Assembly: GCA_964442745.1 (NCBI GenBank)
Contig: CAYUAI010000010.1
Location: forward strand, 17,031 to 81,030
Length of the DNA stretch: 64,000 nucleotides
Reading direction: 5' to 3'
DNA from: CAYUAI01 sp964442745
Lineage (GTDB): Bacteria > Pseudomonadota > Gammaproteobacteria > S012-40
The notes below the pieces were generated by a model. That model had not been told where the DNA came from. It worked only from the letters and a program-made list of their open reading frames with translations, and searched no databases. The position numbers and the translations under genes are program-made. Shown here piece by piece: positions 1 to 8,782 of the stretch (within the stretch, counting starts at the first letter, position 1; each line of letters starts with the position of its first letter).

Positions 1-1
1 G

Positions 2-256
2 GAACCTGAGCTGACGACTGAAGGGTATACGGGACGAGTGGTGGGTATTCCTTGCTTTCAGGAGGGGAAGGTTCAACGTTTAGATGAGTGGTTAGCATTC
101 ACTGGGCATTCTCTCGATGGCAGCTATTTTTATAGCGATTCTCATAATGATTTGCCTTTGCTTGAAAAAGTGACCTATCCGGTGGTGGTGGATCCTGATG
201 AAATATTGGCAGAGCAGGCGGCTAATCGAGGATGGTCTGTGATAAGCTTGCGGTAA
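2..256 (+). CDS. HAD-IB family phosphatase, C-terminal fragment
   Basis: The window opens inside this gene; the reading frame is open from base 2 and ends at TAA 254-256, so only about 84 C-terminal residues are seen. The segment GYTGRVVGIPCFQEGKV, followed by YFYSDSHNDLPLLEKV, matches the cap-end and motif IV (SDSxxDLPLL, metal-binding Asp) of SerB-like HAD-IB phosphatases (TIGR01490-type). Such proteins hydrolyse phosphate esters in the cytoplasm; the substrate cannot be told from this piece. The catalytic DxDxT motif lies outside the window. Confidence 0.8.
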   Translation, partial: EPELTTEGYTGRVVGIPCFQEGKVQRLDEWLAFTGHSLDGSYFYSDSHNDLPLLEKVTYPVVVDPDEILAEQAANRGWSVISLR

Positions 257-347
257 TTTTCTATGGCTGTTCTTAGATCCGACATTGGGTCGCCTAGTGT
301 TTGAATATCGCGATGAGAATTGATCTCACCGGGGTTTTTCTGAAGGA

Positions 348-369
348 GGCCATACTTAATTGTATGGCC
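348..369. terminator. hairpin downstream of the HAD phosphatase
   Basis: A perfect 8-bp inverted repeat (GGCCATAC, 6-nt loop, GTATGGCC) lies about 90 nt after the phosphatase stop. No run of T follows on either strand, so it may be a weak or Rho-assisted terminator between two converging genes. Confidence 0.35.
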
Positions 370-471
370 GGCTGCCGAAAAATTTCTGTGAAATCAAGGA
401 TCAAGTGAGATTAAATGATAGGCTGCTCAATGTTGGTTAGATGGATTCCTCTCCAAATATCCTACGATTTG

Positions 472-1359
472 CTATTGGCTTGCTGACGTTAAAAAGAGTG
501 CCGGATCGACGCGTGTGTTATTTAAGCTAACGCTCCAGTGTAAGTGTGGGCCAGTGACACGTCCTGTCATACCGACAGTACCTAGCGTATCGCGAAGTTT
601 GATGGTTTGTCCCGGTGTCACAGAAATACGCGCCATATGACAATACATTGTCACTAGGCCTTGGCCGTGATCAAGGAATACCGTCTTGCCATTAAAAAAG
701 AAATCGCCGGTGTCAATTACCGTGCCGGGGGCGGGGGCATGGATAATGGTGCCTTGGGGGGCAGCAATATCCATGCCGCTGTGTGGTTTGCGTGGCTGCT
801 TATTGAAAAATCGTTTTAAGCCAAAACTGCTGCTCATCTTTCCATCTACCGGCGGTACAAATTGAGTGACAATCGTTTGTGATTGATTCCAAGCATTAAA
901 AGCGCGCCTGATTTGTTTTTTTTCTTTAACGATGCGTTTAAGGTCGTCTGAATTTGGGTTGACTTGGCGTTTATTTTTAATCGTTAGATGTTGGGTGGCG
1001 TAGGCTTTTTCTTGTACGCTAAAGCTCAATTTTGTACGATTATTACCATATTCGACAGTAATATAATGAACGCTAGTCGAGGCTGAGAGCGGTATGCCAA
1101 CAATAGCGACCCACTGTGCGTTGCGTTCGATGACCATTATTTTTCGGTTTTTATACGTGGCGGACGGTGCTTTGTTGTGCGTGCTGTCACCTAATTGGAT
1201 AATGGCAATACCGCCGGGAACGCGGGCTTCACTCGGTAATGAGGTGGTGGCGAGTAAGCTCAGTGGGGACCACAGTAAAATCGTCGCAATGATGTACAGG
1301 CGGTTGGTTAACCAAGGTTGACATATGGCAGGATGTCGGTATTGGTTTGTTGATACCAC
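472..1359 (-). CDS. M23 (LytM/NlpD-like) peptidoglycan endopeptidase
   Basis: Probable periplasmic zinc endopeptidase that cuts peptide cross-links in murein. I chose the GTG at 1359 because AAAGGAG sits 8 nt upstream and the product then begins with a signal-peptide-like stretch (TNRLYIIATILLWSPLSLLATTS); a longer ATG frame from 1518 lacks such a start. The mature protein has an N-terminal beta-type region (about residues 50-150), then the M23 domain with HSGMDIAAPQG (first metal ligands), YCHM and GPHLHWSVSL (last ligands), all catalytic residues present. About 295 residues, normal for single-domain secreted M23 enzymes. The neighbouring lipoprotein lies upstream on the same strand. Function in division or wall remodelling is inferred from the family only. 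Confidence 0.88.
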   Translation of the reverse strand: MVSTNQYRHPAICQPWLTNRLYIIATILLWSPLSLLATTSLPSEARVPGGIAIIQLGDSTHNKAPSATYKNRKIMVIERNAQWVAIVGIPLSASTSVHYITVEYGNNRTKLSFSVQEKAYATQHLTIKNKRQVNPNSDDLKRIVKEKKQIRRAFNAWNQSQTIVTQFVPPVDGKMSSSFGLKRFFNKQPRKPHSGMDIAAPQGTIIHAPAPGTVIDTGDFFFNGKTVFLDHGQGLVTMYCHMARISVTPGQTIKLRDTLGTVGMTGRVTGPHLHWSVSLNNTRVDPALFLTSASQ

Positions 1360-1467
1360 AACAGTTTCTCCTTTACGTACTCCATGTATAGAGCAGTTTA
1401 TGGTTAGTTTTAATTCGTTGGTTGTTGATCCATAGGGTTTATCACCCAAAGTCGGCGCTGAGTCTAT

Positions 1468-1496
1468 ATTGTTGGTGCTTTTAAAGCACCAACAAT
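1468..1496 (-). terminator. long hairpin after the lipoprotein gene
   Basis: ATTGTTGGTGCTTT and its complement form a near-perfect 29-nt palindrome just downstream of the stop of the minus-strand lipoprotein gene (1525). The stem is strong, but no clear T-tract follows on the minus strand. Likely terminator or mRNA-stabilising hairpin. Confidence 0.5.
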
Positions 1497-1524
1497 GATC
1501 AAGTGATAGGTTGCCCAATGTCGG

Positions 1525-1836
1525 CTAGAACAACCAGGGTTTTGCATTTTGTTGAGAAATCGATTGCTGGTAACCTAGCTGGGCTTGTTTGAGGGCTTTT
1601 CGAGCAAGTTTCATGGCTTGTTCCGTTTGGCCTTTTTCTGCCTCGGCTTTGGCTTGCTTGATTATTTTTTGCGTATCACGCCATTCTCCACCGACGGAAT
1701 CGGCTTTGGTGATCGCTTCTTGTGCTTGTGTGAGCAGTGTTGGCAGATCGGTGACTTTCGACATTTCAGAGGTGGGGGCGCTTGCACAACCAAAGAACGC
1801 CGTGACAATGAAAGTAAATGTTGCTGTTTTTTTCAT
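1525..1836 (-). CDS. small lipoprotein resembling SoxXA-binding protein
   Basis: Start chosen at ATG 1836 (MKKTATFTFIVTAFFGCAS), preceded by GGAG; an upstream in-frame ATG at 1863 would bury the signal. Lipobox F-F-G-C, so the mature protein (about 85 residues) should be membrane-anchored. The core GGEWRDTQKIIKQA, then EKGQTEQAMKLARKAL and a GYQQS tail, recalls the SoxXA-binding (SoxK-like) family, helical-hairpin proteins that assist the SoxXA c-type cytochrome in thiosulfate oxidation. No sox genes lie nearby, so the family match rests on motif memory and the role is uncertain. Confidence 0.6.
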   Translation of the reverse strand: MKKTATFTFIVTAFFGCASAPTSEMSKVTDLPTLLTQAQEAITKADSVGGEWRDTQKIIKQAKAEAEKGQTEQAMKLARKALKQAQLGYQQSISQQNAKPWLF

Positions 1837-1863
1837 ATAGGATGCTCCTTCAAAACACTGCAA

Positions 1864-2272
1864 TTGGTGAGGCAGATTAGTTTGGGATGTGTTTGTCCCG
1901 CTGAATAACTTTTTTTCAATAGATTACTGATTTTACTTTGTGTTTCGTCAGTGTTTTTATCATCCGACGCCGTTTGCTATTCAGTATACACCTTTTTGGG
2001 AGATGTCTACCTTGGCTCGTCTTCATCCGCTCAAAGCGTGTGCTTACTTGTCCTGTGAGCGTTGGCGAAGACGGGGAGTGATGGCGATATGGACAGCCTC
2101 CTAGCAATAATAATGTTGTCTCCTTGGTGGACGTCATTGAGGATGATTATCTGGATATTGAATAACCTCCATTTCATTGCCAGAAAAAGTCTATACCAAA
2201 TATATAAACTATTCAGTTTACCGCGTCCAGGTCAATCGTTATAATTGAGGCTTTTTAACGACGGAACTGTTC
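1864..2272. other. intergenic region between the lipoprotein and guaB
   Basis: Divergent spacer of about 400 nt. It holds the apparent guaB promoter near its right end. I see no convincing gene; the open frames here have no recognisable product and no ribosome site. Confidence 0.6.
2217..2245 (+). promoter_or_regulatory. sigma-70-type promoter for guaB
   Basis: TTTACC (-35, 4/6 match), a 17-nt spacer and a perfect TATAAT (-10) end 27 nt before the guaB start codon. Spacing and position are ideal for the guaBA-tadA unit. Confidence 0.6.
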
Positions 2273-3742
2273 ATGCTGCGAATCGTTCAAGAAGCGCTGA
2301 CCTTCGATGATATCCTTTTATTACCTGCTCATTCTGAGGTTTTACCGAAAGAAGTGTCGCTAAAAACGCGCTTAACCAAACAGATCGAGCTAAATATTCC
2401 TTTGGTCGCTGCGGCCATGGATACGGTGACTGAGTCGCGTTTAGCGATAAGTTTGGCTCAGGAAGGCGGTATTGGCATCATTCATAAAAACATGAGTGTT
2501 GCACAGCAAGCCGATGAGGTTAGGCGGGTTAAGAAGTTTGAAAGTGGTGTGATAAAAGAGCCCATTACCGTCTCCCCCAAAACCAGTGTACGGCATGTAT
2601 TAGAGATTACACGAGCCAATAACATCTCTGGGGTTCCCGTTGTTGAGGGGGGGTTGCTGCAGGGCATTGTGACCCGTCGCGACTTTCGATTTGAAACCCG
2701 ACTTGATAACCCCGTGTCCACGATTATGACGCCACGTAAACGGTTAGTGACGGTGCAGGAAGGGGCGGCGAAAGATGAAGTCTTGGCGCTGTTGCATAAA
2801 CATCGGATTGAAAAAGTACTTGTTGTTAACGAGGGTTTTCAGCTGCGAGGTTTGATTACCGTCAAGGATATTCAAAAGTCAACGGACTATCCGCTGGCCT
2901 GTAAAGATGAGCAAGGTCGTCTCAGAGTGGGGGCGGCAGTTGGGACTGGCGAAGGCACGGATGATCGGGTTGATAGTTTAGTGGCTGCCGGCATTGATGT
3001 GATTATCATTGATACCGCCCATGGTCACTCACAGCGAGTAATTGATCGTGTGCGGTGGGTGAAAGACAATTATCCTGATCTGCAAGTTATCGGCGGTAAT
3101 ATCGCCACGGCGGCGGCGGCGGAAGCTCTCGCTGATGCTGGCGCCGATGCCGTCAAGGTGGGTATTGGTCCAGGCTCCATTTGTACAACACGTATTGTGA
3201 CGGGGGTTGGCGTGCCGCAAATTACCGGGATTGCTAATGTAGCCAAAGCGCTGAGCGAAAAAAATATACCGCTGATTGCGGATGGTGGTATTCGTTTTTC
3301 AGGTGATTTAGCCAAAGCCATTGTGGCCGGTGCTTATACGGTGATGGTGGGGGGTATGTTTGCCGGAACGGAAGAAGCGCCGGGCGAAGTCGAGTTATAT
3401 CAAGGTCGTTCCTATAAAGCTTATCGTGGTATGGGATCACTCGGTGCTATGGCTCAACAACAAGGCTCATCTGACCGTTATTTTCAAGAAAATACCTCGA
3501 ATGTAGATAAGCTCGTTCCCGAGGGGATTGAGGGGCGTGTGCCGTACAAAGGCAGTATGATTGCCATTGTCCATCAATTGATGGGTGGGTTGCGTGCAAG
3601 TATGGGATATACCGGTTCGAGCACCATTGATGAAATGCGTACCCGGCCTGAGTTTATTCGGGTGACAGGGGCCGGTATGAAAGAAAGTCATGTTCATGAT
3701 GTGACGATTACCAAAGAAGCCCCGAATTATCGGATTGACTGA
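2273..3742 (+). CDS. guaB: IMP dehydrogenase
   Basis: Catalyses NAD-dependent oxidation of IMP to XMP, the committed step of GMP synthesis, in the cytosol. The 489 residues match the usual bacterial length, and the N-terminus LRIVQEALTFDDILLLPAHS is canonical. Visible parts: TIM-barrel start, an inserted pair of CBS domains (about residues 90-205), the active-site loop GPGSICTTRIVTGVG with the catalytic Cys, the phosphate-binding GGIRFSGDLAKA and the mobile flap (YRGMGSLGAM). guaA follows after 87 nt and tadA overlaps guaA, so the three are probably co-transcribed. Confidence 0.98.
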   Translation: MLRIVQEALTFDDILLLPAHSEVLPKEVSLKTRLTKQIELNIPLVAAAMDTVTESRLAISLAQEGGIGIIHKNMSVAQQADEVRRVKKFESGVIKEPITVSPKTSVRHVLEITRANNISGVPVVEGGLLQGIVTRRDFRFETRLDNPVSTIMTPRKRLVTVQEGAAKDEVLALLHKHRIEKVLVVNEGFQLRGLITVKDIQKSTDYPLACKDEQGRLRVGAAVGTGEGTDDRVDSLVAAGIDVIIIDTAHGHSQRVIDRVRWVKDNYPDLQVIGGNIATAAAAEALADAGADAVKVGIGPGSICTTRIVTGVGVPQITGIANVAKALSEKNIPLIADGGIRFSGDLAKAIVAGAYTVMVGGMFAGTEEAPGEVELYQGRSYKAYRGMGSLGAMAQQQGSSDRYFQENTSNVDKLVPEGIEGRVPYKGSMIAIVHQLMGGLRASMGYTGSSTIDEMRTRPEFIRVTGAGMKESHVHDVTITKEAPNYRID

Positions 3743-3829
3743 AGTCCCTTAGGTGATGGCTAAATTATCGGTGATGATTCGTCCATTGGTTTGCCCTTCC
3801 ATTATTTCTAACAATAAATGACAGTCGCC

Positions 3830-5407
3830 ATGTCGCAAGATATCCATGTTTACCGAATTTTAATTATTGATTTTGGTTCGCAATATACCCAGCTGATTGC
3901 ACGGCGTGTCCGTGAAATTGGCGTTTATTGTGAAATTGTCCCGTTTGATGTGGCAGAGAGTAAAATTGTTGCATTTAAAGCGAGCGGGATTATTTTATCG
4001 GGGGGACCCGAATCATTAACCGAGCAATCCCCACCGAAGGCACCGTCCGTGGTGTTTGAGTTATCGGTACCAGTATTGGGAATTTGCTACGGCATGCAGA
4101 CCATGGCGGCACAATTAGGGGGGACTGTTGAGGCCTCTTTAGAGCGTGAATTTGGTTATGCGCAGGTTCGAGCTCATCACCATACTCAGTTATTAAATTG
4201 TATTGAAGATCATACCACAGCCGAAGGATTTGGCTTGTTAGATGTGTGGATGAGTCATGGTGATAAGGTGGTGTCGTTGCCGCCTGGTTTTTGTGTGATG
4301 GCAAGTACGGACAGTGCACCGATTGCGGGTATGGCGGATGAACAGCGGCGATTCTATGCGCTACAGTTTCACCCCGAAGTAACTCACACTCGACAAGGCA
4401 ACAGAATTCTCGAACGATTTGTCAAAACGATCTGTGGCTGTGAATCTCACTGGATACCTGGCAATATCATCACCGATGCGATCCAGAAAATTCGTCAACA
4501 AATTAGCGATGAACCCGTGTTGCTTGGCTTGTCTGGCGGTGTGGATTCCTCGGTCGTTGCGGCGTTATTACATCGGGCAATTGGTGATAAATTGACGTGC
4601 GTGTTTGTTGATAATGGTTTGCTTCGCTTAAACGAAGGAGATCAAGTGATGGCCACCTTTGCTGAGCACATGGGGGTTCAGGTGGTGCGTGTGAGCGCTG
4701 AGGATGCATTTTTGTCAGCGCTCCAGGGGGTGACTGATCCGGAGCAAAAGCGCAAGATTATTGGTAATTTATTTATCAAACTGTTTGAGCAAGAAGCCAC
4801 TAAACTAAACCAGATACAGTGGTTAGCTCAGGGAACCATTTACTCGGATGTGATTGAGTCCGCGGGGTCAAAAACTGGAAAAGCCCATCTGATTAAGTCT
4901 CATCATAATGTGGGTGGATTACCTGAAGATATGAATTTAAAATTGCTGGAGCCATTGCGCGAGTTATTTAAAGACGAAGTGCGTGCTTTAGGTATCGAAC
5001 TCGGTTTGCCTTACGATATGGTCTATCGGCATCCTTTCCCAGGGCCTGGTTTAGGGGTCAGAATTTTGGGTGAGGTGAAAAAAGAATATGCGGATTATCT
5101 GCGATACGCGGATGATATTTTTATTAGTGAATTACGTCAATATCAGTTATATGACAAAGTTAGTCAGGCGTTTGCCGTGTTTTTGCCCATTAAATCCGTT
5201 GGGGTGATGGGGGATGGGCGACGGTATGATTATGTCATCAGTTTACGTGCGGTGGAAACGGTGGATTTTATGACGGCTGTCTGGGCTCGATTGCCGTATG
5301 ATTTTCTTGATCATGTCTCAAGGCGAATTATCAATGAAGTGCCCGGAATTTCTCGGGTCGTCTATGACATTTCGGGTAAGCCACCCGCCACCATTGAATG
5401 GGAATGA
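3830..5407 (+). CDS. guaA: GMP synthase (glutamine-hydrolysing)
   Basis: Converts XMP, ATP and glutamine to GMP. The N-terminal class-I amidotransferase domain shows the nucleophile motif LGICYGMQ and the His-Glu pair in FHPEVTHT. The ATP-pyrophosphatase P-loop LSGGVDSSV starts the synthetase half, and the C-terminal dimerisation domain ends with the usual PPATIEWE. I place the start at ATG 3830 (MSQDIHVYRILIIDFGSQ), giving 525 residues, the same as E. coli GuaA; an in-frame ATG 12 nt upstream is the alternative and neither has a strong ribosome site. Confidence 0.98.
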   Translation: MSQDIHVYRILIIDFGSQYTQLIARRVREIGVYCEIVPFDVAESKIVAFKASGIILSGGPESLTEQSPPKAPSVVFELSVPVLGICYGMQTMAAQLGGTVEASLEREFGYAQVRAHHHTQLLNCIEDHTTAEGFGLLDVWMSHGDKVVSLPPGFCVMASTDSAPIAGMADEQRRFYALQFHPEVTHTRQGNRILERFVKTICGCESHWIPGNIITDAIQKIRQQISDEPVLLGLSGGVDSSVVAALLHRAIGDKLTCVFVDNGLLRLNEGDQVMATFAEHMGVQVVRVSAEDAFLSALQGVTDPEQKRKIIGNLFIKLFEQEATKLNQIQWLAQGTIYSDVIESAGSKTGKAHLIKSHHNVGGLPEDMNLKLLEPLRELFKDEVRALGIELGLPYDMVYRHPFPGPGLGVRILGEVKKEYADYLRYADDIFISELRQYQLYDKVSQAFAVFLPIKSVGVMGDGRRYDYVISLRAVETVDFMTAVWARLPYDFLDHVSRRIINEVPGISRVVYDISGKPPATIEWE

Positions 5408-5865
5408 CATCCGACGATATTTGGATGCAGCATGCACTGATATTGGCAAAACACGCGGAAAAGCATAATGAAGTTCCGGTAGGGGCGGTCGTTGTCCAAA
5501 ATGCTGAGCTCATTGGTGAAGGTTGGAATCAACCTATTGTTAGCCATGACCCGACCGCCCATGCCGAAGTCGTTGCTATTCGTCAGGCAGGCCAATTTTT
5601 AGGGAATTATCGACTGGTTAATGCTAGCTTATATGTGACTTTGGAGCCATGCCCGATGTGTGCGGGAGCTATCATTCAAGCAAGAATTAAACGGGTTGTG
5701 TTTGGTGCATGGGATCCCAGAACAGGATCGGCTGGCAGTGTGTTCAATCTATTGAATTCTGATCAATTAAATCATAAAGCCACCGTTTGCTCCGGTGTAA
5801 TGAACCAAGATTGTAGTCAACTGCTCAAAGATTTTTTTCACAAGCGGCGTGTTCAGCGCGGTTGA
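5404..5865 (+). CDS. tadA: tRNA-specific adenosine deaminase
   Basis: Deaminates A34 to inosine in tRNA-Arg(ACG), letting one tRNA read three codons. The zinc site is complete: HAEVVAI (His ligand and catalytic Glu) and PCPMCAGAI (two Cys ligands). The ATG at 5404 overlaps the guaA stop as ATGA, typical of translational coupling; an ATG at 5398 in the same frame is the alternative. About 153 residues, normal for TadA. Linkage with guaA is common in gammaproteobacteria. Confidence 0.95.
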   Translation: MTSDDIWMQHALILAKHAEKHNEVPVGAVVVQNAELIGEGWNQPIVSHDPTAHAEVVAIRQAGQFLGNYRLVNASLYVTLEPCPMCAGAIIQARIKRVVFGAWDPRTGSAGSVFNLLNSDQLNHKATVCSGVMNQDCSQLLKDFFHKRRVQRG

Positions 5866-6007
5866 GTCGCTTCATTTGATTCCTCATTAATTTCTCTTGC
5901 CAATGTTGTTCTTGATGTGGCTATTTTATCTCGCTCCATTTTCTAGTGAATTTGCCGATACAAAGCTAAGTTGATTTTGAGTGTCGATAAACTAAAGGCT
6001 TATTTTT

Positions 6008-7786
6008 GTGAAAATACAAACAAAATTGTTTTTACCCTTATTTTTACTGTTTGTATTATTTGCGGGTATCTTGCATTTCTATTGGGTGCCAGTGTTGGCA
6101 ACACAAGACAAACAGAATTTTGCTGAGCAACAATATCAAATATTGCAGGCAATCGAACCTCAATTAGCCCAGGCGATTTTGGCCGACGATTCAACAATGC
6201 TGCAAAATACCTTGGAGCCGCACCTGGCGATGAGGAAAAAGACATGGAGTCAGCTGACAATCGCCGATGTCAACGGCAATTTGCTTTATTCGACGAGCAA
6301 ACAAAATATTTCACCTAATAAGCCTATTATTCATATCGAATGGCCTATTCAATGGGGGGCGCGCCAAATCGCGCTTATTAAATTGGTTGTCGATATGAGT
6401 CAGCGAGTTCAACAGCAAAGCCAACAAATTAGACAGATCGAGTTAACTATGTTGTTAGTGATGGTGTTGTTGCTGGTCGCTGGTGCGCTGTGGTTACATT
6501 ATAAAGTGGGTCGTCCATTGCTAAAATTAATTCAACGGGTGAGCGATTTATCTGTAGGTGACTTGGAAACAGCATTGCCAAATATTTCAAAAGACGAATG
6601 GGGTGATTGTGTCCGTGCTTTAGAGAGGATACGCATTCAGCGAGTTGATGCTCAAAGTTCTCTCCAGGACGCGTTAGTTTTAGTGCGTGCTAGTGATATC
6701 CGGTACCGCACCGTATTAGATAATGTTGCTGATGGTATTATTACAACGAATGAACATGGTTATATTGAAAGCTTTAATTCTGCGGCAGAAAAAATATTTG
6801 GATATACGCTAGAAGAAGTGTTGAACAAAAACGTAAAAATGCTAATGACGAGCTTTCACCAAAAAAAGCACGATGATTATATTGAACGTTACAATTCGAC
6901 CCGACAACGTCGTGTGCTTGGTTCATTGAGAGAATTCGAGGGGCAACATAAGACGGGAAATATTTTTCCGATGGAGTTGGCCGCAAACGAAATGCAGATG
7001 GGAGGACAGCAGTATTTTTGTGGTATTGTTAGGGATATTAGTGAACGAAAAGAAATGAATCGTTTAAAAGAAGAATTTATTTCAACAATGAGCCACGAGT
7101 TAAAAACGCCATTAACTTCTATTAAAGCTTCTTTAGGGTTGATTGACGGCGGTATTGCTGGCACGCTTTCAGGCTCGATGAAGAATTTAATTGATATTTC
7201 ATTGCGAAATACAGAGCGACTATTACTACTGATTAATGATATTTTGGATATGGAGAAAATTGGCAGTGATAGCATACATTTTTTTCTTAAAAAACAATCG
7301 ATACTCTCGTTGCTTGAACAATCGCTCGCACTGAATAGAAAATGCGCAGAGGAGCATCAGGTGAGTTATCATTTGTTGAATGAATTAGCGGCTGATGTGA
7401 TGGTAGAGGTTGATAGCGATCGGTTTATGCAGGTGATGTATAATTTATTATCTAATGCGGCAAAATTCTCGTATGCCAACAGTCAGGTTGAAATCATCGT
7501 GAGTGATAATGGATCGTGTGTTCGGGTCGCAGTAAAAAACCAAGGGGAAGGCATTCCTGGTAAATTTCATGACCGAATTTTTGAAAAATTTTCTCAAGCC
7601 GATGGTTCAAGTACGCGCCAAAAAGGGGGAACCGGGTTAGGGCTAAGCATCGTGAAATCTTTGATAAGAAAAATGGGTGGAACGATTGCATTTAAAAGTA
7701 TGATGGGTGCTGCTACCACGTTTTATTTTGATCTACCTAAATATGAACAACGCGATGAGGTTGTCGATGCGCGGCAAGTCGGTTGA
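6008..7786 (+). CDS. orphan membrane sensor histidine kinase with PAS domain
   Basis: Inner-membrane kinase of 592 residues starting at GTG. Order: membrane segment 7-27, periplasmic sensor of about 115 residues, second membrane segment about 147-163, HAMP (164-218), PAS (about 231-343), HisKA with phospho-acceptor His363 in MSHELKTPLTS, and an HATPase domain with N box (NLLSNAAKF) and G2 box (GGTGLGLSIVK). All catalytic motifs are intact. No response regulator lies on either side, so its partner and signal are unknown. It stands alone between tadA and a converging coiled-coil gene. Confidence 0.93.
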   Translation: MKIQTKLFLPLFLLFVLFAGILHFYWVPVLATQDKQNFAEQQYQILQAIEPQLAQAILADDSTMLQNTLEPHLAMRKKTWSQLTIADVNGNLLYSTSKQNISPNKPIIHIEWPIQWGARQIALIKLVVDMSQRVQQQSQQIRQIELTMLLVMVLLLVAGALWLHYKVGRPLLKLIQRVSDLSVGDLETALPNISKDEWGDCVRALERIRIQRVDAQSSLQDALVLVRASDIRYRTVLDNVADGIITTNEHGYIESFNSAAEKIFGYTLEEVLNKNVKMLMTSFHQKKHDDYIERYNSTRQRRVLGSLREFEGQHKTGNIFPMELAANEMQMGGQQYFCGIVRDISERKEMNRLKEEFISTMSHELKTPLTSIKASLGLIDGGIAGTLSGSMKNLIDISLRNTERLLLLINDILDMEKIGSDSIHFFLKKQSILSLLEQSLALNRKCAEEHQVSYHLLNELAADVMVEVDSDRFMQVMYNLLSNAAKFSYANSQVEIIVSDNGSCVRVAVKNQGEGIPGKFHDRIFEKFSQADGSSTRQKGGTGLGLSIVKSLIRKMGGTIAFKSMMGAATTFYFDLPKYEQRDEVVDARQVG

Positions 7787-7823
7787 AAAATAACATCGGT
7801 GCTTGTAGGTTTGATGCGACAAG

Positions 7824-7844
7824 CCCCTTCCTGCTAGGAAGGGG
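7824..7844. terminator. hairpin between the converging kinase and coiled-coil genes
   Basis: CCCCTTCC, a 5-nt loop, then GGAAGGGG form a perfect 8-bp GC-rich stem 38 nt after the kinase stop. No T-tract follows on either side. Its place between two converging genes suggests a shared terminator. Confidence 0.5.
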
Positions 7845-7889
7845 AAGGATAACGTCTGCTCGCTAGCCTATTCCTTAGTCACCGTTGGA

Positions 7890-8588
7890 CTATTTTTTTT
7901 TATCTGTGTTTTCGATGGTTTCCAATAATTCTTCATCCAGTTCCGGTAAAGGTTTTTCGTTAGTGTCTGTACCGAATTGTTCATGCAATTCACGGTGCTG
8001 TGTCACCAGCTTTTTGCTGTTTTCCTGAATTTCGCTTAGGCGTTGTTCGAGTTGACGTTTTTCCTTGCGCAGCGAGGTTACGTTGAGCTCTACCTGTTTG
8101 CGGGCGGTGGATTCGTCATCTTTCTGCTTTTTCAGCACTTTGAGTTTTTTTATGACATTCTCTGGGGTGTCGGCTAGAGCCTTATTGATGGTTTTGAGGG
8201 CACTTTCTTTGGCCGCTAGCAGGTGCTTGAGCTTCTTTATTTCTTTGGCATGCGCGATACGCTCGTCAGCCATATCTTGTTCAGATTTTTCTTTAATCGT
8301 CAGCATGTCGGACTTGGCGTCCTCGGCCATCGCCAATGTCTTCTCATTTGTCGCGATTTTCTTTTCCATGACGGTCACCGCGAGATCGGCCTGCTCTCGG
8401 GCTTTGCTTACGTTGATATCCGCTTCTATGCCTTGCTTGATGGTGGTATCCAATGCAAATTTTAGATCTTCCGATTTACAATCAGGGTCTAGGCCGAGCG
8501 CATCGGTTGCGGCCTGTATCAAAATCTGCTTGCTAATCGCAAGGTCTTTCCAAACTTTTAACTGAAGCTCTAATTCTGCTTGATCCAC
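7890..8588 (-). CDS. cytoplasmic coiled-coil protein of unknown function
   Basis: Starts at GTG 8588 with GGAG about 8 nt upstream; 232 residues, no signal peptide or membrane segment. Residues from about 60 to 200 are almost entirely charged heptad-like helix (K/E/A/L-rich, for example KKLKVLKKQKDDES and LRKEKRQLEQRLSEIQ), with an acidic tail and terminal DKKK. I do not recognise a family. It stands alone, convergent with the histidine kinase and separated from ribD by about 190 nt. A G7 run lies about 36 nt upstream of the start. Confidence 0.75.
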   Translation of the reverse strand: MDQAELELQLKVWKDLAISKQILIQAATDALGLDPDCKSEDLKFALDTTIKQGIEADINVSKAREQADLAVTVMEKKIATNEKTLAMAEDAKSDMLTIKEKSEQDMADERIAHAKEIKKLKHLLAAKESALKTINKALADTPENVIKKLKVLKKQKDDESTARKQVELNVTSLRKEKRQLEQRLSEIQENSKKLVTQHRELHEQFGTDTNEKPLPELDEELLETIENTDKKK

Positions 8589-8782
8589 ATATTTCTCCTA
8601 GATTTCTGGGGTTTTAACTTTTTTGGGGGGGTATTGTAGCTCAAAATGAGGTTAAATACCGCTATAACCAATATTGGCGTTAATAAGGGCAGGTATCGAA
8701 ATGCGAGAATCTCGGATCGATGGCCTAACCTCAATGGCTGTTAATACACGAAACCTCATCTAAGTATTGAATAGATAGGCTA

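Noticed and set aside
5953..5996. sigma-28 promoter in front of the histidine kinase
   Set aside because: GCCGATA and GTCGATAA are present, but no TAAA box lies at the correct distance upstream of either.
6889..7275. 128-residue open frame antisense to the histidine kinase
   Set aside because: It is the mirror of conserved PAS and HisKA sequence and has no recognisable product.
8065..8565. 166-residue open frame antisense to the coiled-coil gene
   Set aside because: It is rich in Ser/Ala/Leu/Phe as expected for the complement of a K/E/A-rich coiled coil, and has no ribosome site.
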